Origin: Microbacterium mitrae
Lineage (GTDB): Bacteria > Actinomycetota > Actinomycetes > Actinomycetales > Microbacteriaceae
NCBI RefSeq assembly: GCF_008017445.1
Contig: NZ_VRSW01000001.1
Span: forward strand, 1,240,001 to 1,304,000
Direction of reading: 5' to 3'
Length of the DNA stretch: 64,000 nt
Shown in pieces: positions 18,078 to 25,549 of the stretch (the first letter of the stretch is position 1; every line of letters starts with the position of its first letter). Under the pieces are notes generated by a model that searched no databases, was not told the DNA's origin, and saw only the letters and a program-made list of their open reading frames with translations. A program made the position numbers and the translations under genes.

Positions 18078-18106
18078 GTCTCGCGTCCAGTGTGCGGCTG
18101 CGAGAC
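18078..18106. terminator. hairpin between convergent genes
   Basis: GTCTCGC at 18078-18084 pairs with GCGAGAC at 18100-18106. It lies between the convergent SnoaL-like and small membrane protein genes. No T-run follows, so it is only a probable terminator. Confidence 0.35.
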
Positions 18107-18116
18107 GACTCGGGGC

Positions 18117-18398
18117 TCATGTCGGGGTCTTGGCGTGGTTCCGCCCCCGCACCCAACCCCCGGCAAGAAATGCCAGCGCCATAAGTCCCAGCACGACGAT
18201 GAGCGCCCCAATCGCCGAGGCCGGTGACACGTAAAAGCCCGCCGGATCGGGCAAGTAAACGTCGTTCGCGATCGGCTGGTAGGCGTACCAAGAAAACTCG
18301 GCAGGCCGGTCCCTCCCGATCACGAAGACGACGGCTCCCACAACGACCGCCGCGATGCCGATACCCCAGCCGATGATTCTGCGTCTTCGCGATGTCAT
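18117..18398 (-). CDS. small membrane protein, unknown function
   Basis: A 93-aa protein with two hydrophobic helices. The first (WGIGIAAVVVGAVVFVIG) follows an Arg-rich start and the second (AIGALIVVLGLMALAFLAGG) is near the end. A short external loop lies between them. No family recognised. TAACGT on the minus strand ends 6 bases before the ATG, the leaderless arrangement seen for several other genes here, which supports the start. Confidence 0.65.
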   Translation of the reverse strand: MTSRRRRIIGWGIGIAAVVVGAVVFVIGRDRPAEFSWYAYQPIANDVYLPDPAGFYVSPASAIGALIVVLGLMALAFLAGGWVRGRNHAKTPT

Positions 18399-18470
18399 CC
18401 CCCGACGTTAGCCCGAGGCTACTCACCCCCTCAACTCGTGCTCCGTGGTTCCGCCCCCGGCCGCGCCATT

Positions 18471-18544
18471 TTGTCGTCGCTTTTTGCAGCACACCCGTGT
18501 TCCGGAACAAAAACCGACGACAATATGATGTTCCGCCTGCAAAA
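18471..18544. repeat. cluster of overlapping palindromes / candidate structured RNA
   Basis: In the 18,399-18,610 intergenic stretch several inverted repeats overlap. TTGTCGTCG (18471) pairs with CGACGACAA (18515), extended by TTTTTG/CAAAAA. TGTTCCGGAACA (18498-18509) is a 12-base palindrome, and its arm also pairs with TGTTCCG at 18529. TTTTGCAG (18482) pairs with CTGCAAAA (18537). These pairings are mutually exclusive. No gene is visible here. Confidence 0.5.
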
Positions 18545-18610
18545 TGCGGCCGATTAGCCGGACCAGCAGCACACACCCCGGGCAGGGGGACGGGCCTCAG
18601 GGCAAAGCGA

Positions 18611-18636
18611 AAACCCCCTGATTTCTCAGGGGGTTT
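18611..18636. terminator. bidirectional rho-independent terminator
   Basis: AAACCCCCTGA, loop TTTC, TCAGGGGGTTT is a perfect 11-base stem with T-rich flanks. It lies immediately beyond the left att copy of the tRNA 3' end. Before integration it would have been the terminator of the tRNA-Ser transcript. Confidence 0.75.
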
Positions 18637-18639
18637 CTC

Positions 18640-18665
18640 TGGCGGTGACGGTGGGATTTGAACCC
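18640..18665. repeat. att site, left (copy of tRNA-Ser 3' end)
   Basis: The 26 bases from TGGCGGTGACGG to TTTGAACCC are identical to 26762-26787, which form the 3' end of tRNA-Ser including CCA. The match ends exactly where the left copy diverges (G instead of A at the next base). This is the chromosomal tRNA end displaced by integration. Confidence 0.88.
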
Positions 18666-18764
18666 GAATGCCACCCGCGGGATGCCGCGAGGAGTAACCT
18701 CCTTCCGCAGAAAAACGGGCTTTTTCAATCTTCGAGGTCATTTGGAGATCACGATAATCTCTCG

Positions 18765-18792
18765 GGTTGTTGCCACCTCGTTGCCACGGTGA
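18765..18792. repeat. 28-base repeat shared with the integrase 3' end
   Basis: It matches 26669-26696 at 26 of 28 positions, including two GTTGCCAC units and a closing CGGTGA. In the right copy these are the last codons of the integrase (VVATLLPR and stop). The left copy would read VVATSLPR and stop. It may be a fragment of a second integrase gene or a pair of arm-type sites near both ends. Confidence 0.7.
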
Positions 18793-19295
18793 GAGCTCCG
18801 CTGGCGATTCGAAGGGTACGCAAAGTTGCGCACCCCACCCGGTATGGACTGATCCTCACCCGTCGGGCCGCGACCACCAATGGGGTAGCGTCTCTCGACA
18901 CCCTTGTGTGCCGCATGCCCTCGCGCGCGCGACCCCCTCCCCAAACCTCGGGGGGAGATAGATCACTGCCGGAGAAGTCTCCTCTGCGGCAGGTCGTAGA
19001 GATTTGGACGCCCTACCCCTGCTTGTGGTGTTCCGGCAGCGATGCGGATGACTTTGAGGAGGTCGTGTGTCGGTAGCGCGGTAGCGCGGGTGGTGAATGT
19101 CTCGGCGTTGCGAGTGATGTCGGGGGCTTGGAGCGGTTGGGGATGTTGGCGTGGAGGTTACGTCGATGCGTTCTGTCTGGCGTGGCGAGGCCTGCCCCTG
19201 GGTCAGGGTTGGGGTTGCCGTTGAGTTGGTCCGGCATAGGCGAGGGGGATGACCCGTGTCATGGAGCCACCCCCCTGGTATGCCTGTGGACGTGG
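18793..19295. other. non-coding end of the element, 500 bases
   Basis: No convincing gene lies between the capsid stop and the left att region. A hairpin is visible at 18966-18992 (CTGCCG/CGGCAG arms). On the minus strand, downstream of an ATG at 19262, one frame reads protein-like text (for example TRATALPTHDLLKVIRIAAG) but is broken by two stops, so it may be a decayed gene. A cis site such as a packaging or replication signal could be here; none is recognisable. Confidence 0.4.
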
Positions 19296-20477
19296 TTACG
19301 CTTCTGTGAGCGTGACCGCCACGAACGCGACCGGCTTGCTTACGCGGAAGCCGTAGCGGCCCTCGAACATGAACAGGAACGTGTTGTCGGTCGTGCGCTT
19401 TCCTGCGTCGACGATGAGTTCGTCGTCGCCGATCGGGATGATCTCTGCCTGGTCCCAATCTCCGACCACCGCGGTTCCTGCCGGCATCCCAACGCTCGTG
19501 ACGACCGACGCACCAAGGAAGTCCTCGATCGCCGCGCGGGACGGGAACAGGAATGGGCCAGTGGCGCCGCCTTCGCGCATCAGCTCGAGGCTCTGCAGGT
19601 CGTCCGGGTTGAGCACCCAGCCGGTGAAAGGCAGCTCCTGCGCGACGAACTTGTGCTTCGCGTTCGACAGAGTGCGCAGCAGGTCCGTGCTCCATGCCTG
19701 CGTCTGGATTCCGGAGGTGTTCAGGATGCCGGTGAAAGCGTCACCAGTTCCATCGCCTGACAGCATGTCCGCTTCGATCGCTTGCATGGTGTCTTCGGCG
19801 AGCTGGGTGCGCACGATGTCCGTGATCGCTTCATAGTCGTTGAGATACCGATACGGGAGATCTTCGGTCTTGTTCGCGTACACGCGGTACTTGTCATCGA
19901 CCTCACCAAACGTGTAGACCGACGTCGGTTTCGCTTCGCCATCGGGGACAGCGGCCGCGTTGTTCGTGCGTGCCGTCTGTCGGATGTATTGGAACCCGTT
20001 CCCTACCCGTTCGCCCTGGGGCTTGCCGCGTCCAACAAGATCGAGCAGCGTGGTGCGCTTTGCGAGGATCTCGACTGGCTCTCCGACGAGATCGGGAACC
20101 GAGATAGATCCGGAGACGAGCGCCTTCACTCCGTCAACGACTCCGAGGCGTGAGGACATGCCCTGCACGCCGCTGACAGCCTTCTCCGCCCAACGCTGGC
20201 CACGTGCCGACTGCTTCCGCGCGATCCCGCTCTTTGCCGGCGTCGACACGTTGAGGCCGGTATCGAAACCGATCGCGGCAAGGTTGTCGATGAGTTCCTG
20301 ACTCGCGCGCAGCTTTTCAGCGTCACCACGCTCGGATGCCGCCTTGGCTTCCTTGTACGCCTTCAGGTGATTATTGACTGCGACGAGGTCGTCTCCAACA
20401 ATGTCGCGTTCACCGTACTTTAGTGAAATGTCACGCGCGGCCTTCAGCTCGCGCGCCATGATGCTTTTGTAGTCCAC
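19296..20477 (-). CDS. HK97-fold major capsid protein
   Basis: A 393-aa protein of the HK97-like capsid family. An N-terminal helical, charged part (residues 1-75, a delta-domain-like scaffold) is followed by a linker and the capsid fold. Recognisable segments are SVPDLVGEPVEIL, RTTLLDLVGRGK, a DDKYRVYANKTEDLPYRYLNDYEAI stretch (the long helix), GDGTGDAFTGILNTSG, TGWVLNPDDLQSLELM, and FLGASVVTSVGMPAGTAVVGDW near the end. These last two match the A-domain pattern of actinophage capsids. The start is a GTG at 20477 with AGGAG 8 bases upstream; the longer frame to 20510 has no such signal. It is the only virion gene in the element. No protease or portal gene is adjacent. Confidence 0.9.
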   Translation of the reverse strand: MDYKSIMARELKAARDISLKYGERDIVGDDLVAVNNHLKAYKEAKAASERGDAEKLRASQELIDNLAAIGFDTGLNVSTPAKSGIARKQSARGQRWAEKAVSGVQGMSSRLGVVDGVKALVSGSISVPDLVGEPVEILAKRTTLLDLVGRGKPQGERVGNGFQYIRQTARTNNAAAVPDGEAKPTSVYTFGEVDDKYRVYANKTEDLPYRYLNDYEAITDIVRTQLAEDTMQAIEADMLSGDGTGDAFTGILNTSGIQTQAWSTDLLRTLSNAKHKFVAQELPFTGWVLNPDDLQSLELMREGGATGPFLFPSRAAIEDFLGASVVTSVGMPAGTAVVGDWDQAEIIPIGDDELIVDAGKRTTDNTFLFMFEGRYGFRVSKPVAFVAVTLTEA

Positions 20478-20688
20478 GATGGGACTCCTCTCAGGGGGGT
20501 GCGCCAGCAACCGAAGCCGCGTTTGGCGCGATGAGTTGTGGATCGCCGGGCGGAAGGTGTGTATGTGGCCTCTACCGTGATCACACGGGAAGCGGGTTCA
20601 ACCCTGGCCCTGCGCTGCTCGCATCCGACCGGATCCTCGTCGACTTGGCCGCTAAGCTCTTCGTCGCCTTGTCCGTAGTCGCTGATCC

Positions 20689-20925
20689 TCACCATTCGTC
20701 CGTCTGGGGCTCTTCGATCTGACGTTCTTGGCCCGGCCCGGACGAATTGGCTACAGCGCCTTCAACTCGCTGAGATGACTCTATCTCAGGTGTCGGACGT
20801 TCGCCGCGAAGCCACGCAATCTCGTCTGCAGCGGCGAGGAACCCTGACCCGTCCCGGAGTCGGCGCGGCGGACGCCGCGTGGCCGCCGCACCCTTGCCAT
20901 CATCGATCACGCGCCACTCGCTCAC
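20689..20925 (-). CDS. small protein, unknown function (element)
   Basis: A 78-aa hydrophilic protein (MSEWRVIDDGKGAAATRRPP at the start). Its ATG overlaps the stop of the upstream gene (ATGA), which supports that it is real. No family recognised. The 211 bases between its stop and the capsid start contain the capsid Shine-Dalgarno but no clear gene. Confidence 0.6.
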   Translation of the reverse strand: MSEWRVIDDGKGAAATRRPPRRLRDGSGFLAAADEIAWLRGERPTPEIESSQRVEGAVANSSGPGQERQIEEPQTDEW

Positions 20926-21251
20926 TGCTCGCCCGCCTCTTGGATGGCTCGCCTGCGCTCCGTCATGAGATCGATAGCCCCGGGTAGATCACCATTCCGC
21001 AGCAGCCGCTCGATGCGGTCAAGTATGCGCCCATCCCGTCGTTTCGCGAACAGCAACGACTCGAAGTTAGCCTTCCAGCGATCAGCGCGAGAACGAGCAC
21101 CCTTTAACCGCGCCTCAGCAGTATGCGCACGCATTTCGACTGTCCGCACGTCATCAATTCTTTGCTTCAGGTCACCAAGCGTTCGACGGAGCTCTCCAGC
21201 GTAACGACGCCAAGCATCCTCGCCGTCACCGCGCCGCGGCTGCTCGATCAC
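20922..21251 (-). CDS. small coiled-coil-like protein, unknown function (element)
   Basis: A 109-aa, strongly charged, probably helical protein. Heptad-like stretches run through RRTLGDLKQRIDDVRTVEMR and later RILDRIERLLRNGD. It begins with a GTG sharing one base with the upstream TAG stop (TAGTG). It belongs to a tight leftward operon that ends in the capsid gene. A scaffold or sizing role can be imagined from position and composition but nothing shows it. Confidence 0.6.
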   Translation of the reverse strand: MIEQPRRGDGEDAWRRYAGELRRTLGDLKQRIDDVRTVEMRAHTAEARLKGARSRADRWKANFESLLFAKRRDGRILDRIERLLRNGDLPGAIDLMTERRRAIQEAGEQ

Positions 21252-21502
21252 TACGCCACCTCCGCGAGCTGACGCGCCAGCACGGCACGTACGAACGAAG
21301 CCGCGTCATCGCCATGAACATCGACAAGGATGCCGGCGAGATCTTTGCTCAGCACCTGCAGCACGTTGATCGTTGCGCCCATCTCCCCAAACCCATAATC
21401 GTCATCGAACATTGCCTGCACCGCCGCCGCGAACATCTCGGTATCGCCAGTGACCTGCGCTGCTACTAGTTGTGACGCGCGAGCCTGATCAATTGCCCTC
21501 AT
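21251..21502 (-). CDS. small acidic protein, unknown function (element)
   Basis: An 83-aa acidic, helix-rich protein (segments MFAAAVQAMFDDDYGFGEMG and SKDLAGILVDVHGDDAASFV). Its stop overlaps the start of the next gene. Similar small acidic proteins are common in actinophage early operons, but no family was recognised. Confidence 0.6.
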   Translation of the reverse strand: MRAIDQARASQLVAAQVTGDTEMFAAAVQAMFDDDYGFGEMGATINVLQVLSKDLAGILVDVHGDDAASFVRAVLARQLAEVA

Positions 21503-21514
21503 CGTTTCCTGCTT

Positions 21515-22294
21515 TCAATTCGTTGTTGTCCTTCGCCATCGTTGCGAGTCCAGCTCTATTCCGGTGCTAACGAGTGGCTCCCTCTCGTTGTACGGCCCGT
21601 ATACCGCCGCGTAGAGCCCGTCTTCGTCGAGGTCATTGCGTTCCCAGTGGCAGTTTGTGCACTGGTACCAAGTGGGCGCGCCTCCGCGCGACGGTGGGAC
21701 GATCACGACGTACTTGAGATCGCATACGACGCATTCGCGGCCCGCGTGCCGGCGACGGTCAACGAGTGGCCATCTGTTCCGGACGCGGTTCACGGTCCAG
21801 AAGCCAGGGTGATCCGGAACCGTTGCCGCAACGGTGAGGTTCCACCATTCGGTGAGCGCGGCGTGGTCATTCGCGATTTCTGGGAGCTGCGCGATGATCC
21901 CCCACACGAGTTCGCGCGCACGGGTGAGGATCTCCGGTGCGGTGGGGTTCTGTCCATGGAGGGTGAGTCCGATGATCATTTCTAGGTCACGCATCGCGTC
22001 GAGAATGTCGACGTCGACCGGGGCGAGCGTGCCTTGCTCGACGCTACGCCGCGTGTCCTTGAGGGTTCGGACGCTGTGCGTGTCGGTGAGCTCTCGGAGA
22101 TGGCTGAGGAGTGCTGGGATAGCTTCGAGAGCGCGCGTGAGCCGGCCGCGGCATCGGTGGCAGATCAGGATGCCGTCAGCGGCGCTGGCAGGTACGCATC
22201 CTTGGCAGGTCGCGTCTTGTGTTCCGTAGTCGGGGCAGGCGGCGAAGTGCTGCGCGGGGATGATGCATCCGTTGATGCAGGCTCGGTCGGTCAT
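21515..22294 (-). CDS. zinc-finger-containing protein, unknown function (element)
   Basis: A 259-aa protein with Cys clusters at both ends. CINGC, ACPDY, TCQGC and CHRC lie within the first 50 residues, and CVVC with CTNC about 25 residues apart lie near residue 200-225. The middle is helical (EAIPALLSHLRELTDTHSVR). The clusters look like two zinc ribbons around a helical core, an arrangement common in actinophage proteins of unknown role. A DNA-binding or adaptor role is inferred from the ribbons only. A 7-base gap separates it from the WhiB-like gene. Confidence 0.7.
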   Translation of the reverse strand: MTDRACINGCIIPAQHFAACPDYGTQDATCQGCVPASAADGILICHRCRGRLTRALEAIPALLSHLRELTDTHSVRTLKDTRRSVEQGTLAPVDVDILDAMRDLEMIIGLTLHGQNPTAPEILTRARELVWGIIAQLPEIANDHAALTEWWNLTVAATVPDHPGFWTVNRVRNRWPLVDRRRHAGRECVVCDLKYVVIVPPSRGGAPTWYQCTNCHWERNDLDEDGLYAAVYGPYNEREPLVSTGIELDSQRWRRTTTN

Positions 22295-22301
22295 GAGTTC
22301 C

Positions 22302-22619
22302 TCACGGTGTTGCTTGGGTGCCAGCCCAGAAGCCGGCTGTTGGTTGAGCGGCGACGGCGAAGGCCTCGCATGGGTCGCGGATTGGGCATGTGTTGCAGGT
22401 CAGGCGCATCTGGTTCGCGTTGTGTGAGTTCGGCGGATCCTCGGCGGTGAATCGTAAGTCGTTCGCGCACGCAGCGCGGTGCCGGGTCATCGCGGTCTGC
22501 AGCGCGGCCCACTCTCGAGGGCTTTCACGTGTGAGGCGTAGCACGCCCTCGCGAACGGTTGCACTACTCAGACCCTGGAGGCGGGAGCGGAGGACTTGGG
22601 GAGGTCGCAGGTCGGTCAC
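22302..22619 (-). CDS. WhiB-like iron-sulfur regulator (element)
   Basis: A 105-aa protein with the four Wbl cysteines: one in AACAND near residue 50, a CNTC pair near residues 75-78 and one in RDPCEAF about six residues later. GFWAG follows in place of the usual GxWGG turn. The [4Fe-4S]-binding Wbl proteins are specific to actinobacteria and their phages and usually act on sigma factor region 4. In phages they can redirect host transcription or block superinfection; here the role is unknown. The GTG start overlaps the upstream stop (GTGA). Confidence 0.85.
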   Translation of the reverse strand: MTDLRPPQVLRSRLQGLSSATVREGVLRLTRESPREWAALQTAMTRHRAACANDLRFTAEDPPNSHNANQMRLTCNTCPIRDPCEAFAVAAQPTAGFWAGTQATP

Positions 22620-22861
22620 AGCTTCGCGTCCACCTTCGCGCGCCAGGCTGGCGAGCCCTCGGCAACTTTCCCGTCATCGCGCAGACCACAACCGCACCAG
22701 CCGGATACCGGATTGAACAGGTGCGAGACGCAGACGCCGGATGGCGCCGACGAAGGCTGAGCCTCGGGGTATGCGGAATTGGGGGACCCTTGGTGCGATG
22801 CGTCTTGTGCTGCGCTGAGTCCGCCGCCGAGATCCGCGTACGCTTCGCTGACGTGGCTCAC
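22616..22861 (-). CDS. small protein with CxCG motif, unknown function (element)
   Basis: An 81-aa protein starting at a GTG that overlaps the upstream stop, with GGGAGG five bases before it. A longer frame to 22942 is less likely because of this clear signal. The C-terminal half has VCVSHLFNPVSGWCGCGLRD, three Cys and a His that could bind one metal ion. No family recognised. Confidence 0.6.
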   Translation of the reverse strand: MSHVSEAYADLGGGLSAAQDASHQGSPNSAYPEAQPSSAPSGVCVSHLFNPVSGWCGCGLRDDGKVAEGSPAWRAKVDAKL

Positions 22862-23601
22862 GCAACCTCCCAGAGTGGGTCGGTGTTCTCGCAGATCATG
22901 CAGGTGCCGTCGTTCAACCGGCGGTGGTTGCCGGTGCCGCAATCAAGGACGCGAGGACTCATAGTGGAATCTCGGCGAGGATCGGGCGCAGCCTCTGCGG
23001 CTCGACGATCATTCGCACATGCTCGACAGGGCTTCGAATGCTCCCAGGTGGAGTGGATTCGACAGGATCGGGTGGGGGTCGCGCTCGCGCGTCCCTCCTC
23101 CTCTTTATCCTCCTTCTTCCTCAGGGCACCGCTCAGCGGTGTGTGTTCCGCACCGAAACCGGTATGCATTCGACCGTTCAGCGGTATGCGTCCATCGCCG
23201 GTCAGACCACGGCGAGCGGTATCCGAACCGTGATCATTAACACCACGACTAGCGGTATCCATCGCAGCCGGAGATTTCGGCCGCAGAGGGTTACCCTCGC
23301 CATCCAGGATCGCGTACCGAGAATGGCGACCTGGTGCACTCTTTGCGAGCGTCGAGATCAGCCCGTAATTGGCGAGCACGCCGACCGCACGGTCAACGGC
23401 GCGAATCGCGCTTGTCGTGCCCGGCACGATGGCTAGAGACTCTGCCAATGAGGCGCGCCCGGCGAAATAGGTTGGATTCGCATCGTTGTCCAACGCTGTC
23501 AACGCCATGAACACATACACACGCACTGGGGCATGCTCACGCAGCCCCTGAGTATAAGCCACCGAGTATGCGGCTTTAGCAAGTCCTGCTCCCATCATCA
23601 C
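22858..23601 (-). CDS. winged-helix replication-type protein (element)
   Basis: A 247-aa protein. The first 110 residues look like a phage replisome-organiser winged helix: VRVYVFMALTALDNDANPTY is followed by RASLAESLAIVP, a helix pair and GLISTLAKS. A low-complexity charged linker comes next (RKKEDKEEEGR), and the C-terminus holds two Cys/His groups (CRACAND and LDCGTGNHRRLNDGTCMICE), probably zinc ribbons. Such proteins in small actinobacterial elements usually start replication or load the helicase. This role is inferred from fold pattern and position, and a regulator role is possible. Confidence 0.6.
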   Translation of the reverse strand: MMMGAGLAKAAYSVAYTQGLREHAPVRVYVFMALTALDNDANPTYFAGRASLAESLAIVPGTTSAIRAVDRAVGVLANYGLISTLAKSAPGRHSRYAILDGEGNPLRPKSPAAMDTASRGVNDHGSDTARRGLTGDGRIPLNGRMHTGFGAEHTPLSGALRKKEDKEEEGRASATPTRSCRIHSTWEHSKPCRACANDRRAAEAAPDPRRDSTMSPRVLDCGTGNHRRLNDGTCMICENTDPLWEVA

Positions 23602-23611
23602 TCCAACTCCT

Positions 23612-24694
23612 TCAGCGCGCGCCGTTGATCTTGTCGCACTCGCCGCGCGCCCACAGCAGATCGTTCAGTAGACGATCTGTCTGAACGCCGTCGAGCTCGT
23701 CGAACACGTCGAGCGAGAGAGTCGCGTCTGAGCCATCGATCGATTGCTGGATTCGGATCGTGTAATGGTCTTGAAGGATCTCGTCGAGGACGTGCTTGCC
23801 GTCGGTCGCGTGCCAGTCTCGGTGGCACTTCTGCACGTCACAAAGCACCGCATTGAACTCGTGCTCAATGCTGGGCCGGTACAGGCGGTATGTGCGGTAC
23901 GTGTGGCGAGCGTTGCCGGCTTCATCGTTGTCAATCACGCGCCACCCTGCACGGAGGAAATGCCCCCTCCGCGCGTCGCGTAGAACCTTTTCGGCATCTT
24001 CGAGGTCGACGTCTTTTGCACCGCTGAGCACGCGCACGAGGAAGCAGTCTTCGCCTTCGTCTGTCGTGTACGACGTGATCGTAAATGCGCGGCGCCAGAG
24101 TCGCCCTGCAGAGTCGGTCACTAATTCCACAGGTGTCTCGGACTGCACGAAGCGGATCTCGCGGTGCATGAGATTCTGGTTCGCCCAGTCGGCTTCTTCT
24201 TGGGTTACGTCACCGGTGTAATCTACGACGTCGAGTTCGGTCTCGGGGACTGCCAGCGCGAGGAACTCAGTTGGAAGCATTCCTGCCTCGCGTGCGGCCT
24301 CGGCGAGCTCGCCGACGGTGAGTTGGTCGATGGGCTGGCCGGACCACAGTGCGGACACGTCGACAGTGGAGGTCGGCTCGGGGGAGCGTGTAGCGTTGGA
24401 CATGATCGGTTCTCCTTCGTAGGTGTTGGTGTTCTGGTCCTCGCCCCGGGCCGGTGCAACGGCATCCGGGGCGTTCTGCTGTCCAGCACGCCGAGCACGT
24501 ACTTCGTCGTGCTCGTTGCCCGCGAATGCCTGTACGGGCGTGTCGTAGTCGATGCGGAACGCTCCGGCTTCCCGCAGCATGTCGCGGGCGTATTCGACGG
24601 CGGCGGGCGGGTCGGTCAGGTTGATCGATGCGATGCTTCCTGACGGCATTCGCCAACGCTCAACAGCCTCAGCTTGGCTCTGCGTCTGCAGCAC
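23612..24694 (-). CDS. unknown protein with possible internal start (element)
   Basis: A 360-aa acidic protein, no family recognised. It opens with a GTG two bases after the excisionase-like stop, with a purine-rich GAGGCGG upstream. A second, stronger signal lies inside: AAGGAG eight bases before the ATG at 24403 (codon 98), giving a 263-aa form. The long C-terminal part is rich in strands (MHREIRFVQSETPVELVT, GWRVIDNDEAGNARHTYRTY). The element may make both forms. It sits first or second in the leftward early operon. Confidence 0.6.
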   Translation of the reverse strand: MLQTQSQAEAVERWRMPSGSIASINLTDPPAAVEYARDMLREAGAFRIDYDTPVQAFAGNEHDEVRARRAGQQNAPDAVAPARGEDQNTNTYEGEPIMSNATRSPEPTSTVDVSALWSGQPIDQLTVGELAEAAREAGMLPTEFLALAVPETELDVVDYTGDVTQEEADWANQNLMHREIRFVQSETPVELVTDSAGRLWRRAFTITSYTTDEGEDCFLVRVLSGAKDVDLEDAEKVLRDARRGHFLRAGWRVIDNDEAGNARHTYRTYRLYRPSIEHEFNAVLCDVQKCHRDWHATDGKHVLDEILQDHYTIRIQQSIDGSDATLSLDVFDELDGVQTDRLLNDLLWARGECDKINGAR

Positions 24695-24696
24695 GG

Positions 24697-24894
24697 TCAG
24701 ACCGCCTCTGCCGTGCTCGTGCGCTCGGACGCTTCCAGCCAGGCGATCACGTCGCTCTCGCGATACACAACCTTGCGCGCAGTTGGTTTCAGATATACCG
24801 GCCCCTTGCCGGTGAAACGCAGCTGTGCAAGTCCACCCCGTGTCATTCCTGGAATCAGGTCACACACCTGGTCGGGGGTCAAATACTTTTCCAT
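24697..24894 (-). CDS. excisionase-like winged HTH (AlpA/MerR type, element)
   Basis: A 65-aa protein. KYLTPDQVCDLIPGMTRGGL is the helix-turn-helix and VYLKPTARKVVYRESDVIAWL the wing plus the closing helix, the pattern of phage excisionases and AlpA-like activators. The ATG at 24894 follows a GGAAGCGG Shine-Dalgarno. A longer frame to 24969 would run through the operator region and is not likely. It is divergent from the repressor gene and likely controls or directs excision of the element. Confidence 0.8.
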   Translation of the reverse strand: MEKYLTPDQVCDLIPGMTRGGLAQLRFTGKGPVYLKPTARKVVYRESDVIAWLEASERTSTAEAV

Positions 24895-24904
24895 TCCGCT
24901 TCCG

Positions 24905-24995
24905 ATCATTTTGACTGTTGTACAAATCATCTTGATCACTATTAGAGCGAGCATCTGCGCCAAAGTCAATATGAACTAGAAAATAATCATTTTGA
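24905..24995. promoter_or_regulatory. three operator-like repeats in the repressor/excisionase switch
   Basis: The AT-rich gap between the divergent excisionase-like and repressor genes has three direct copies of ATCATYTTGA at 24905, 24926 and 24986. A gap with repeated sites between an early gene and a repressor is the usual layout of a lysogeny switch. Confidence 0.6.
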
Positions 24996-25012
24996 TTCAC
25001 TAGAATCTCGGC

Positions 25013-25549
25013 ATGGCAGCTAATGAAAGCTTCAAATCGCTGAACCTCGGCGCAACCGGTCGGCATGCAGCCGCTCAAATCGCGAGACAACGCAACGCGC
25101 AAGGCCTCAGCTATGTGGCGCTTTCAAATCGACTCGAAGAACTCGGATGGCCGTTACCCGTATTGGCACTCCGCCGAATCGAAGCGGGAGCTCGCAGGGT
25201 AACGGTCGATGATCTATTCGCACTCGCAGTCGCCCTGGGCGTTTCGCCATTCGAGTTACTCACCCGCGAGAGCGAAAACACTCCCGCAGGTACCGGAGTC
25301 CCACCGGGCGTAACAACCGCCGAGGTTCTGGCCTGGGCGCGCAACGAAACGGGGCTCAGCACGGATGAAAGACTCGACTACTGGAGCCAAGCCGCTGATC
25401 GCGCAATGGCTGAGATAGAAGAATGGGAACAGTTCGAAGCGACCGCCAAGAACGGTGCAGCTCGCAAGCTTGCCAGCGACCGCGTGCGAAAACTCGAAGA
25501 TCAATTGGCGCTCGCCGTGAAACGGCTCGAGGCTCTCAACGATGGGTAG
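25013..25549 (+). CDS. XRE-type HTH repressor (element)
   Basis: A 178-aa protein. The N-terminal HTH covers about residues 18-85: AAQIARQRNAQGLSYVALSN, then RRIEAGARRVTVDDLFALAVAL and GVSPFELL. The C-terminal half is helical with many charges (DERLDYWSQAADRAMAEIEE) and could dimerise. It overlaps the integrase gene by 8 bases, so both would be made in the integrated state. Its role as the maintenance repressor is inferred from the divergent layout and operator repeats. Confidence 0.8.
   Translation: MAANESFKSLNLGATGRHAAAQIARQRNAQGLSYVALSNRLEELGWPLPVLALRRIEAGARRVTVDDLFALAVALGVSPFELLTRESENTPAGTGVPPGVTTAEVLAWARNETGLSTDERLDYWSQAADRAMAEIEEWEQFEATAKNGAARKLASDRVRKLEDQLALAVKRLEALNDG

Noticed and set aside
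18645-18665. a second tRNA gene at the left att
   Set aside because: Only the 3' 26 bases of tRNA-Ser are present; there is no anticodon arm, so it is an att remnant.
19042-19224. 60-aa plus-strand frame in the non-coding left end of the element
   Set aside because: No ribosome site and Trp/Gly/Arg-rich; nothing supports expression.
20444-20695. 83-aa minus-strand frame between a small unknown gene and the capsid gene
   Set aside because: It overlaps the capsid start by 34 bases, its second half is built from the capsid ribosome-binding region, and its composition is not protein-like.
24267-24656. 129-aa Arg-rich minus-strand frame in the satellite
   Set aside because: Out-of-frame shadow of the 360-aa gene; very high Arg/Pro/His content typical of shadow frames in GC-rich DNA.
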